A stretch of 46,872 nt of DNA, from NCBI RefSeq assembly GCF_001311375.1, contig NZ_BBAS01000010.1, forward strand, positions 1 to 46,872, written 5' to 3'. A program made the position numbers and the translations under genes. Below the pieces are notes generated by a model. That model did no database searches and was not told the origin of the DNA. It worked only from the letters and a program-made list of their open reading frames with translations. Positions 36,932-46,872 of this stretch are shown here, one piece after another; the first letter of the stretch is position 1; each line of letters starts with the position of its first letter. The DNA is from Limosilactobacillus equigenerosi DSM 18793 = JCM 14505. GTDB lineage: Bacteria > Bacillota > Bacilli > Lactobacillales > Lactobacillaceae.

Positions 36932-38101
36932 TTAGTAATAAGCTAATGCTCCTTGCAATGATGATTTCATTTTCTTTTTCAGATCATCATTTTGTATAAC
37001 TTTAACGTTTTCTCCTTGACTAAGTAACCAAATTTTAGTTCCTTCGAGGCTATCTCTAATTTCAAAGATAGCTTTACCGCTATGGGTAATAGACCGTTGA
37101 ACTTGTAGCTTCAGATTAGTCTGCTTATCCATTTTATTTCCATGTTGATCATAAAAAGTAACTTTATTACTCAATAAATTATTTTGTCCTGATTCTAATT
37201 GCTTCCAATCAATATACCGATCAAGAGCTGGCAGAATTGCATCACCATAACACTCAAATACAATTTTTTTTCTTGACCAGTAAACGCACTCGCAGCTTCA
37301 TCCTGTGAATTAGTTGGCATGGATAATGAGATATTCGTCTTTTTAACATTGATGATTCGGTCTAATCGTAAATTACGTCGTGAATCTTTAATTGGACGCC
37401 ATTCGTTATCACCTAAATTTTCTACCTCCGTTGAAATCAGATATAGATGATGATCACGAAAGGCGATTTCATTTGCGATTACAGAATAATTATGCTCCTC
37501 AAATTCTCGATCCTGATATGCAACTTTTAACACTTCTACTTGGCATCCGGATTGCTTAGCTCTCCCATTTTTATCTAAATAGGTTGTTTCATACAGTAAA
37601 CTTAGTTTTTCGAAAATACTTTGCATGTATTCATTATCATCAGTATTAATATCAATTGAACTATACCGTTCACGATAACGTTGCATCAAATTATTAAATT
37701 CATTAAATAGAATAGGCTTGTCCGATGAAACAAATTTACCAGCAATTTCAGCAAATTCGGTTTTTGATAATAGACGAATATCCGCTAAAACCTCAATCAC
37801 AATCGCTTTTTGAACATCATCAAGCATCACCCATCCTGACATCAATTCATCAAGTCCAGTTCCATTTAATTCATAATTACCCTTTTTGAGTTTACTGATT
37901 TCCCCATAATTATTATTGGCAAAGTAACCGCGTAAATCTTTGATGTCGCGTTGAATTTTGTGTCGAATTGACTCATCATCGATCCCCTTTTCATCAAGTT
38001 TCCGGTATTTTTCAACGTACTTAGCTTGATTAATTTTTTTAGTCGTCAACAAATCGACGGCCATTGCTAATAACACTTCAATTTTTTTCAATATCTTTCA
38101 T
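36932..38101 (-). CDS. WYL-domain transcriptional regulator (two frameshifts)
   Basis: About 390 residues. N-terminal winged helix (HKIQRDIKDLRGYF, residues 45-60), central WYL domain with NEIAFRDHHLYLIS and RRNLRLDRIINVKKT, and a C-terminal WCX part. WYL domains bind ligands such as single-stranded nucleic acid in known cases. ATG 38101 has GGAGG nine bases upstream; A7 at 38082-38088 has one extra base (MKDIEKIEVLLAM restored) and T8 at 37264-37271 one base missing (KKIVFECYGDAILPAL restored). First gene of the WYL-ABC operon; the repeated operator lies 48 bases upstream. Confidence 0.8.
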
Positions 38102-38131
38102 ATTTAAAGACCTCCTTAATCTTTGATATAA

Positions 38132-38164
38132 ATTGTATCCATATTAAACGACAAATTATGTCGG
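38132..38164 (-). promoter_or_regulatory. WYL-operon promoter with inverted-repeat operator (site 1)
   Basis: CGACAAATTATGTCGG at 38149-38164 (plus strand); minus strand reads CCGACATAATTTGTCG, then 11 bases, then TACAAT (38137-38132). The operator covers the place of the -35. Confidence 0.75.
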
Positions 38165-38175
38165 TTAAATGCAAT

Positions 38176-38207
38176 TGTTAAAAAAACAGCTAATTAAAGC
38201 TGCTTTT
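38176..38207 (-). terminator. Terminator of the rexBA operon
   Basis: Minus strand: AAGCAGCT, loop, AGCTG, then seven T. Confidence 0.75.
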
Positions 38208-38210
38208 TAA

Positions 38211-41200
38211 TTAATTAACCGTAACATCAAATAATTGATGATGACGAACCCCATAAACATAGCATTTAGCAACTTCATATCCTAGTTGACCTAATGTCTG
38301 TGCGTACATTGATAATTGACCAGGGTAATTTTCCTTCATCACCTTATCTGCATCTAAATTTTTATCTGTCTTGTAATCAACAATTACATATTCACCATCA
38401 GGTTGTTGATAAAGGACATCTATCATCCCGTGAATGATAGTGAAATCATCATTAGCATACGGTAATGATGAGTCTTTAGAAACTAATTCAGCCTTAACCA
38501 TCATTGTTAAGTTTTTTTCCCGTTCTAGACGATTTGTTAATGACGCTTGAACCATTGAGGACCCAATTTCAGATTGATATAAAGCCACTATGCCATCAAT
38601 GTATGTTTCAGTCGTGTTATTAGCAACTGGTTTTAATAATTCAGCTTGTACCATCTCTGAAATTAACCCTTCATTAGCTAACTGATCAATCAACTCCGTA
38701 ACTGTTAGTAATGTTGGTTGTGAATCCAATGATAATTTTTCAAAAATTAAATGTACTGCTGTCCCGAATTCATCGGCAGATACTCCATCCGATAAATCAT
38801 TATCATTGCTAACATCGACTCCAGTAGGTATAACCCCAATTTCACTTGAATCATTAATTTGATTAAATTGATCCTTAATTTTAGTTGTTGGGGTTGTCTG
38901 TGGAGTTTCGTTAACCCCCTGATAATGATAGTTTTTAGTTTCTACTACCATTGAATTTTCATTCTTCTTATCTGTAACATGATACGAATCAGTTACTTGT
39001 GTTCTCGTTGCATTAATTTCATTACAATTAAAATCAGTAGCATCAATCGCACTAGCTAATAGATTAAAGTTAGACGGTTTGTTTTTGTCATTTCCATAAA
39101 TTAATAATGATTGTTGAGCCCGTGTTAAAGCAACATACATCATCCGTTTTTCTTCTAGAATATCGTTTAATTTATTATCTTCAGTAACAAACTTTTTAAA
39201 CGGCGATTTGGTTAATCCTAGGGACATTCCAATTCCTAAATCTGGTTTACGAGAAAAAAACCACAGCGTTATTTTTACTTTCATTAGCATATTTCTTGCC
39301 TGTATTAACAACAAACACCACTGGCCATTCAAGCCCTTTACTTCCGTGAATTGTGGTGTAGGTAACAGCATTTTCATCAACATTTTGATTAATTTCATCA
39401 AGTTCGCCCGTTGCTTCTAGAGTCGCCATTGTTTCTTGCGCACTTGTTTCCATCGTTGCTTCTATATCTAACAGGTAATCTAACAACCCATATAAATTAG
39501 CCCGACGCTCTTCTCCCTGTGGCATTGCCGTCATAGAAATCAATAAATCGGTATATTCAAAAATGTGTTGTAATAGTTCACTAGCACTTAATACATCTGC
39601 TAATTTGCTGAGGAATTGATAATCACGATTAAACTTAGTTAATTTATTCCGTAATATACTGAGCTCTTCATCTGTAATCTTAAATTTTGGAGCTTGATTT
39701 TCGTCAATTAAATCAGGGCTCATTAAACTAAACGATTTGTTAACTGTTACCTTTAAGAACGCCAATTCACGTTCTGTCAATCCGTACATTGGTGCGTGTA
39801 ATATCGCAACTAATGAGATTTTGTCCGTCGAATCATAAAGAGATTTTAAGTAAGCTAGGGCAACCATCACCTCATATTTACCCAAAAATCCATTTGATTT
39901 TGTAACTTTGTACGGAACCCCAACTTGTTTCAGGCGTTTAATATACTCTTCTCTCCCCGACCAACTACGAGAAATAATTGCAATATCTTTTGGCTCAACT
40001 TGACCTTCATTTAATAATTTAACAACACGTTCAACTACCACAGTTGCTTCAACTGAAGTAACATCAGCACCTTTTTCGTGATTAACTTGATTAAACTCAA
40101 AAGCTGGTAAGTCACGATTTTCAATTGAAATTCCCGCCGTTAATTCTTGCCCTTGATAATTTACCTTATCAGTTGCCATTATATGACTAAATAATCCATT
40201 AATTGCTTTGATTGTTGTTGGGCGGGTTCGATAATTAACTGTTAAATGGAATACTTCGGCATCATTATCCTTAAGATAGTCTTGTTCCTTTTCAACAAAT
40301 ACCGTATGATCAGCATTTCGGAATCCGTAAATTGATTGTTTTACATCCCCTACCAAAAATAATTTACCTTGATTCCCCGCGATAGTCGTTACAATTGTAT
40401 CTTGTAAACGGTTCGTATCTTGATACTCGTCAACTATAATTTGTTGATATTGTTGCTGTAATTCGGTCTTAACTTTTGGATGCTCATCGCTATTAAGGAG
40501 ATCGTATACAATTCGTTCTAAATCACCAAAATCATAAAGGTTATAACGATCTTTAATTGATTGATATTGATTTTTAAATTGCCGATATAATTTAATTAGC
40601 CATTTCTTATTTTGAATAAATTCGTCTTTATATTCTTTGATAATCAAAGAATCATTATTATATCCTTTAAATAACGTATCGTTAATCCATTTATTGAACT
40701 CTTTAAACTCTGATCCACAGACAACCTCCGAGAACTTATCGAGTTTCAATACATTTTTTTAAGGTATCTTTTTTTTAACTTTGATAATAATTCAACCTGA
40801 TAATCTGTTAAGGATTTTTCTTGAGCAAGTGCCAAATTTAGTTGATTAAACAATTCGATTAGTGAATCCAACTGTTCAATTTGTACACCAAGTTTATGTA
40901 ACTGATTTAGTTGCTCTAAAACATTAGCTACTGTATGTTTTAATTCTTGGTTGTCTTCTTGATGATTGATGATAGCTAATGAATCTTTTTTGTTCTTAGC
41001 TTGTCCAAACAACAAATTATATAAATCAGAATAATTATTATCTTTATAAACACTTCTCATGTTAACTGAATTAAATTCAGTCTCGCAAAACTCAAATTTA
41101 TTTAAATTCCCATATTGCTCAAGATATTCAATAATTGAGGTTGCTAATCCCATATTCTGACCAAATTCATTATTGGGATAGAATTTAAAAATTTGATGAT

Positions 41201-41906
41201 AGTAATTTTTAACTTGTAATAATTCATTACGATAATCTTTCCAAAGACGCTCAAAATAATACTTTTGATAATTTTCAAATACGTCATTGTTTTTATTTTG
41301 CTTTGCTAACCATGCCTCCGGGTCGTCAATCGAACCCAAGAAATCCAATAATGATGTTAAAGTAGCTCGCAATGAATTATCTCGATACTCTGTCGTTAGT
41401 CGCTCAAGAAATTGTTGCTTTATTGAATCATTTATTGCTGATTGATAAAATTCTTCTAATACTTGATCCAGTGCTTGTGTTCTTAATTCTAATTTTGATG
41501 ATTCCGAGGCCAGTACATCAAATTCGGGATCCATTCCAATCAAATAATAGTAACGATCAATGACTTGCTTACAAAAAGCATCGATTGTCATCACATCCGT
41601 TTGTTCAAGCTTAGTTAATTGATGTTGAACGGCATCCGCTTGAACTAATGGATGATCAATTGCTTCTCTTAATTGCTTTTTAATTCGTTCACGCATATTT
41701 TGCGCTGCTGCATCCGTAAAAGTTAACACTAATAAGTTATCAACGTCAGGCTTTTCATCATCCCCAGGACGTCCAAGATTGATTGATTTTAATACTCGTT
41801 GAGCTAGAACCGTTGTTTTGCCAGTTCCTGCCGAAGCTGACACTAGCGTTCGCCGGGCTGTCGAATTAACCGCTGCTTGCTGTTGTATATTTAACTCAGT
41901 CTTCAT
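38211..41906 (-). CDS. addA: RexA/AddA, helicase-nuclease subunit A (two frameshifts)
   Basis: UvrD-type helicase fused to a nuclease, about 1232 residues, normal for AddA. Motif I SASAGTGKTTVLAQRV (residues 23-38), II IIVDEYQDTN, III LVGDVKQSIYGFR, IV VNYRTRPT, V TTIHGSKGLEWPVVF, VI MYVALTRAQQSLLIYG. C-terminal nuclease HGMIDVLY...YVIVDYKTDK. One base missing in T7 40754-40760, one extra in A7 39254-39260. With RexB it resects double-strand breaks and starts recombination at Chi. Overlaps addB by 11 bases. Confidence 0.93.
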
Positions 41907-44900
41907 CCTGTTCCTCCTTTAAGTTGCGGTACTGATTTCCGATATTTTCATCAAAATTCATAATAGCTTGATATTTTGAATACTTTATTCCATCATCATT
42001 GTTATCAATTCGATATGGTGCGATGGTGATTTTACCAGTCAACAGTTGATTAAACGACTCCTTAATTAGGTCAATTAAATGTGTTTCTAGCGCATCAATA
42101 TTACGGGCATCGGATTTTTGATATAAGGATTTTAATAATTCTTTTTGATCATTAAATTCAATATCCCAAATACCAGCAAACTTTTTATCTTTGGGGTCAA
42201 TTACACCAGCATAAGCCATTGCTCCCAATTTAACATCTCCGGTAATCGATAGTGATTCTTTTAATTCGTCAGAATGGCTAGATAAATAATTTTCTAATGC
42301 TAGTCGGTATATTAATGGCTGTGCCTTTAATCCATTGGCTAACTTAAGATCATAATTCTTCATTAATGATTGATTAACCTTACCCGATTTATAATCAATA
42401 ACATTTAAATAAGTAACCCCATTATCCTGATATAAATCTAACCGGTCAATCATTCCTCTTAGTTTTAACGTTAAAGACTCTAACTCAATTTCAGGACCGC
42501 TAAATGACGTACTATCTCCGAAAGCCCATTCCGTTTTAACTGGTTTCATTACTTCAAATACACCGTTTGCTTGTTGACCTTCCCAATAGTCTTTAAACGC
42601 AGTTCCAGTCGTTGCTTGTAATACCGATTAGTCGCCGTCGCCTTCAATGTTTTTAAAACGGCTGCTAATTTTGCTTGATCACGACTTGCATTTGCAATAT
42701 CTTCGGTTGCCTCGATTGCCTTAGCAACTACTGATTGATTCGAAACGTTATCTTGTAATTTTCCGGCTTGTTCCAGTAACGCATGTAGATATGTTCCCGC
42801 CAGCAGCCGTCACACCAATTTCGGTTGGCTCAAACAATTTCAATCCATATTTCAAAAAGTATTCATACGGATTTTCCATCAAAGTTTCAATCGCTGTATA
42901 CGATGAACTAAGCTCATGTTCATTGTTAGTAAACAACGCCTCTGCCAATGATTCCCCTAAAGGAACCGGTATATTTTGATAAGTTGCTAATCTAGCAAAT
43001 GGACGTGCGTCAAATTCAGCAACACCTAATAATTGATTATTATCAATTGTGTTTAATACTTCGCCTTCCGCTACTTTGGCGTCAGCCACAACCTTAAAGT
43101 ATGGAGAAGCTGTTTGGAGCTTTCCAGTTAAGTCATTTACACTGTATGATAAGTAAACTCGTTCGGAAGAAGTTTGCATTGCCTCAAATAATTCATTTTC
43201 CTTTGCAATCATTTGTTCACTTTGCGTCAAATGGAAACGATTTTCATTTGGTAAATCTGCTTCTTCGACAAGTGTAAATAATTGATCCGCTTTTAATTCA
43301 CCAGGATAATTAGATTGACTCATTCCCATGACAAAGGCATAACGATACTTTGGTAGTTGAACTTGGTCAATTGGAACAATCTTAACTTCATCAATACCAT
43401 TATCATTGGTTTGGTAAGCAAATGGCTGCGACAAGATTGATTTAATTTTTTTGTGATAATTGACTACTTGTCATTGGTTGTCCAACTAAATATAATAATA
43501 AATCAATAATCCGATGCCGTGTTTCCGTCATTAAACTCCCCATACCAGTTTTAGGACTAACTAGATTCAGTTGTTGTTCAGCATCTTTATCATATTTTTT
43601 CAAATACCAAGTCAAATTACTTGCTTGTCGTTTATCAATTGTTAATAAACTAAATTGACCCTCTGCTGGATTTTCTGTGGTTAATAATTCAATTAAACTA
43701 GCTACCAACCTTTCTTCATTAACTTGTTCAAATAATCCTTGTACTCGTTGCCGAATTGCATGTAAATTATCAGTTTTATCACTATTAATTAAGCCATCAT
43801 CTTGATTAAGGACGGTCCACATATCATCATTTTTCCAATCCATCTCTGTTTCAATTTGGTTTTGTTTTAAATGATTAATAAATTGTTGTCGTACCCATCG
43901 ATTCGCTATCATTTGACTCTTAACATTTGTTGTATCAGTAGCTAAATTAGCCAAAATTAAGCCACTATTAAGTAAACGTTCGATATTTTTAATGGTATAT
44001 CGTAATTCAACGGGGGCGAGTATGGATTGTATAACATTTGATAAGGGCGTATTAGTTAAGGTAGTCGTTTCGTAATTGTTATGGTCTAAATTTAACTTAT
44101 TTAATTCCTGACTTAATTGACGACTTAAAAATCTATCTCCAGTCGGTAGAAATACAACAATGTCCCGTAATCGAACAGATTTAGTTTTGTCCGTTACCAA
44201 ATGATGAATTTGGCTGGCCACCCACCTAGCTTCTAACGGTTTATCAAGTGCTTTTCCGACTTCAAATCGTTCAGTATTAATTAAGTTAGTTTTAGGAGCT
44301 AATAAATTAACTTGTTCAAATAATGAGTTAGTCTCCGAGCTCCCTGGTAATTCAACTTTTTTTGTTGTTTTAATCACACCAGGATGATTTGTGAATGTTT
44401 GCCAAGTTGGGAACGAATATAAATCGGATTGTTGTGCATTTGCTTGTAAGACTTGGAGTAACCTAGCCTCATGCGCATCAGTTAAAATCGACTCCCCAAC
44501 ATAAATTAACTGATAATCTCCTAGTAATCCAACCTGTTCACTTAATACGTCAATTAACTTACTTTTTGTTTGATAATTTGCTAATTGCGGATAAAAATGA
44601 TGATAAACTAGCGCTAAATCTGCTAATTTATTGGATAAACTTAGATTAGTTTTCTTAACAATTTGTGCTAATTCATCCACCACTGCTGGCGTCCAAGCAT
44701 TTTGATCAAATTGTTCAAATAGTTGCGATACTTTCCGGATAAATCCTAGTTTAAGCGCACTTTTCTTAAATACTTTTAATTTTGATTGTGTACTTTTTAA
44801 ACTTTCTTCTATTATCTGTAAACGTACGGATGAAGTTAATAAAGGATAACTAACAACGGGGATTTCTCCAGCTAAAGTCGCTGTTGCTAACTCTTCAAAC

Positions 44901-45079
44901 GTACGAACGAAAATTTTATCAGTTGCAAATACAATTTCTTGCTGAGAATCAGCTAAAGATTGAAAAATTGATAATTCCAAATCATTACGCATCGTTGCTG
45001 GGGTAATAATTAATTTGGTTAATGATTGATTAGAATTTTTAATCGATTCAACAATAGTTTCAATTAGTTGATTGTTCAT
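41896..45079 (-). CDS. addB: RexB/AddB, helicase-nuclease subunit B (three frameshifts)
   Basis: About 1061 residues, shorter than the ~1170 of B. subtilis AddB. The C-terminal PD-(D/E)XK nuclease has GMIDRLDLYQDNG...LNVIDYKSGK. The N-terminus (residues 1-45) lacks a Walker A loop, and the C-terminal end (APYRIDNNDDGIKYSKYQA) has none of the cysteines that hold the 4Fe-4S cluster in B. subtilis AddB; both are features of RexB types. Faults: extra base in T7 43446-43452, extra in CCC near 42796, missing near 42624. First full gene of the unit behind operator site 3. Confidence 0.9.
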
Positions 45080-45121
45080 ATTTACTCCTATATTTATTCA
45101 ATTATCGTGTTATTAACATTT

Positions 45122-45277
45122 TCAATGGTTTCTCTTAGAATTGCAACGACTGATCTTAAATTTAACCAACAAATTTTTAAAACCACTATAACTACGTCTA
45201 TGAACCATTGTTGCAATCATCCCTAAAACTAAATGCTACCCATTTTGAGATAATTTTGTTGTTTTTACTTCGCTCAT
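45122..45277 (-). CDS. Possible small leader ORF before addB
   Basis: ATG 45277 has GGAGG seven bases upstream, the best ribosome site in this gap. The frame reads MSEVKTTKLSQNG then TAG (45236-45238); beyond the stop the same frame runs on for 37 codons (HLVLGMIATMVHRR, basic and hydrophobic) to TGA at 45122. An indel may hide the true product. It lies between operator site 3 and addB. Coding status uncertain. Confidence 0.35.
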
Positions 45278-45310
45278 GATTAATTCCTCCATTAATGATT
45301 GTGCATATAT

Positions 45311-45344
45311 AGATTACATAACTATTACGACAAATAATGTATGG
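45311..45344 (-). promoter_or_regulatory. WYL-type promoter before addBA (site 3, degenerate)
   Basis: Plus strand 45328-45344 reads CGACAAATAATGTATGG, matching site 1 at most positions; the ATTTGTCG half is kept. Eleven bases further on the minus strand is TAATCT (45316-45311), the same geometry as sites 1 and 2. Confidence 0.55.
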
Positions 45345-45351
45345 TTGTTAA

Positions 45352-46032
45352 TTAATTGTATCGTTCGACAAATTTAGATTTTGGCATGTCAAATTTATAT
45401 TTAACTTTACTATTCTTTACCTTAGTTAATAAAGCATTAGAATACGTATTATTATTTTCATATCCACTATAATATGAATTACCAATTTTTTTATTTCCAA
45501 CTAAATCATTAAATTCAATCGGATTAATGACCCCCTCAACCTGCTTTCCATTTTCGTTATATCCAACAATCTTTTTACCAAAGATTCGTTCCTTAGTAGT
45601 TTCATTATCATTACCAAATACATGTCCGATAATATCTGAACGAACTGTTGTCGTCGCCGCTTCAATTTCACTAGAATTAGTTGGCTTCATAAAATATTGC
45701 GGATGTTTCTTTGCATAATCTACTAATTCATGATCACTCATTTTACTTGCTTGCAGTAATGTCAAGTTCTTTTTAGAGTGGTAGTCATTCCAAACGTAGT
45801 AGCTAGTAAACTTATCTTTCCCAGCAACATATACAGAAGTTACTGGACGATCCTCAGTAATTCCCCGACCAGTTGTATCAACGGTAATCCAAACTGTTTC
45901 TTTCGAAGCATGCGCAGCGTTTAACAGTGTTTTTTCCTTATGCATAACCTTAAACCCCAATACAATGACCGTGATTAACATCATCACTGCTACAACCTTA
46001 TTTTGCTTAATCATATTAATAACTTTTTCCAT
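45352..46032 (-). CDS. Membrane-anchored protein of unknown function
   Basis: Protein of 226 residues with one N-terminal helix (residues 12-28, VVAVMMLITVIVLGFKV) and a charged, asparagine- and lysine-rich outer domain; no cysteine, no known motif. Middle part has ITVDTTGRGITEDRPVTSVYV and YVWNDYHSKKN. A start one codon later in the frame (MIKQNK) is possible. Upstream GGGAAATATACTA gives a weak site. Ends just before operator site 3. Confidence 0.6.
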   Translation of the reverse strand: MEKVINMIKQNKVVAVMMLITVIVLGFKVMHKEKTLLNAAHASKETVWITVDTTGRGITEDRPVTSVYVAGKDKFTSYYVWNDYHSKKNLTLLQASKMSDHELVDYAKKHPQYFMKPTNSSEIEAATTTVRSDIIGHVFGNDNETTKERIFGKKIVGYNENGKQVEGVINPIEFNDLVGNKKIGNSYYSGYENNNTYSNALLTKVKNSKVKYKFDMPKSKFVERYN

Positions 46033-46058
46033 TAGTATATTTCCCTTTTTGTTTTTGA

Positions 46059-46733
46059 TTACTTATTACTTAGTCTAACGTCATATGCAGGTGTCGTTAA
46101 AACTAATCGCCGATAAACATCGTGGTATTTGTAGATGTTTCGGCAAGCTATTGCTGGATTAGTTAGTATCTGAATTGATACACCACTCAATTCAGATACC
46201 TCATCTAACTTTAAAATCCGATTCCCGTTACCAACTTAAAACCGCATTATACGACGTTGTAATTCCTGATAAGCAGCGATATTACGAACCATTGAATGCT
46301 CATCGCGAACTTTAATAACTAAATCGTGTTTCAAAGCATCGTAAACATCATTGGTATACTCACTCTTGAGTTTAGTCGACCTTGGTAGTAATGACGGAGT
46401 AAAAGTGATTGCGCGCCCTAATAATTCCGCTTTGGGAATGAATCCATTTCTATATTTAAATTTACCAACTTCGTCCATCATCATATCTTCTGTAATTCCA
46501 GAATAATCGTGGGTGTTTACTTTATAAACTTCCAAACAGCGATCTAAAAATTTCATAAAAGCCGGATTGTTAGGCTCAACCTCTCCGTTCAACATTGCAC
46601 GAATCTTGCCAAATAACTCATAATCATCTAGATCAAAAGTCAAGTAGAAATCAGTAAACGTTCGACGCTTATCTAGCTTACTAATTGACTCTAGTGTATC
46701 CATTCGACTTTTAATCCCATTGGCTTTACTCAT
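46059..46733 (-). CDS. Unknown protein under operator site 2 (in-frame stop at 46236)
   Basis: From ATG 46733 (GAGGTAA upstream) the frame runs 165 codons to TAA (46236-46238), then continues open in the same frame for 58 codons to TAA at 46059. The extension contains ILKLDEVSELSGVSIQIL, which looks like a helix-turn-helix. So this may be one protein of about 224 residues with a nonsense change (CAA to TAA fits), or a 165-residue protein. Charged, no membrane helix, no family recognised. Directly controlled by operator site 2. Confidence 0.55.
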
Positions 46734-46771
46734 AATAAATTACCTCACTACTAATATTTTGTTATGAGTTT

Positions 46772-46804
46772 ATATTATCAGTGGTCTCCGACAAATTATG
46801 TCGG
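46772..46804 (-). promoter_or_regulatory. WYL-type promoter before the 46.7-kb gene (site 2)
   Basis: CCGACAAATTATGTCGG at 46788-46804 has 6-bp perfect arms; 16 bases are identical to site 1. Eleven bases after CGACATAATTTGTCG on the minus strand is TAATAT (46777-46772). Confidence 0.75.
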
Positions 46805-46835
46805 TAAAAAACTAATATGGAATTTTTGACAAAAA

Positions 46836-46868
46836 GAGACTGTGACATAAGTCAGACAGTCTCTTGAA
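46836..46868 (-). terminator. Terminator of a gene to the right of the window
   Basis: AGAGACTG and CAGTCTCT arms with TTTTTG after them on the minus strand. Confidence 0.7.
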
Positions 46869-46872
46869 AATC

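Noticed and set aside
46836-46868. End of an insertion sequence
   Set aside because: The inverted repeat is followed by a T-run and no transposase is seen; a terminator is simpler.
1-46872. CRISPR arrays, prophage genes, tRNA or rRNA genes
   Set aside because: No regular spaced repeats, no phage structural genes and no tRNA or rRNA sequences were recognised on either strand.

Overview
The window comes from a Gram-positive, low-to-mid GC lactic acid bacterium of the family Lactobacillaceae; genus not resolved. Pointers are RexAB-type AddAB instead of RecBCD, a bile-salt-hydrolase-family protein, an ECF FolT component, a T-box leader, MprF, a paired FluC fluoride channel, an isoleucine 2-epimerase homologue, a XerS-like recombinase and strong AGGAGG ribosome binding sites. 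The left two thirds look like ordinary chromosome; from about 34.6 kb to the end the DNA is visibly AT-richer. About 33 single-base indels, mostly in runs of 5-8 A/T or G/C, break many otherwise normal genes. I read these as mostly sequencing or assembly errors and give full reconstructed gene spans.

Layout. 0.1-1.4 kb: APC permease. 1.5-5.7 kb: phosphate uptake operon pstS-C-A-B-phoU (minus), divergent from an OmpR-type regulator with a degenerate receiver, with 11-bp-phased TGTAAA (Pho-box-like) repeats between them. 6.5-10.5 kb: acetyltransferase, wHTH regulator with divergent FMN reductase, XerS-like recombinase, bile-salt-hydrolase-family enzyme. 10.8-14.3 kb: LacI regulator divergent from a dehydrogenase / membrane protein / VOC-protein operon with a clear promoter and operator. 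14.4-16.6 kb: two RNA-regulated transport genes: folT behind a tetrahydrofolate riboswitch that carries a huge insertion, and metQ behind a methionine T-box. 16.7-23.1 kb: mprF with an alpha/beta hydrolase; isoleucine 2-epimerase with an amino-acid permease. 23.3-25.4 kb: patatin and thiolase. 25.9-31.0 kb: small coiled-coil protein, YjeM permease, two FluC subunits, an AAA ATPase, a Fic protein. 31.2-34.5 kb: candidate type I toxin RNA, Phd/YefM-like protein, MerR regulator, DXS-like enzyme.

34.6-46.9 kb is the most interesting region. A WYL regulator heads an ABC-transporter operon. Three promoters share an inverted repeat (CCGACATAATTTGTCGG, one copy degenerate) placed exactly 11 nt from the -10 element: one before the WYL-ABC operon, one before rexB(addB)-rexA(addA), one before a gene of unknown function at the right edge. 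This suggests a WYL-controlled regulon that joins DNA-break repair to an ABC transporter.

Other unusual structure: a two-hairpin repeat of about 260 bp whose outer end supplies the TAG stop codon of the neighbouring gene (two full copies and one end fragment), and four phased TATATAACT iterons upstream of the AAA ATPase. No tRNA, rRNA, CRISPR array or intact insertion sequence was seen.
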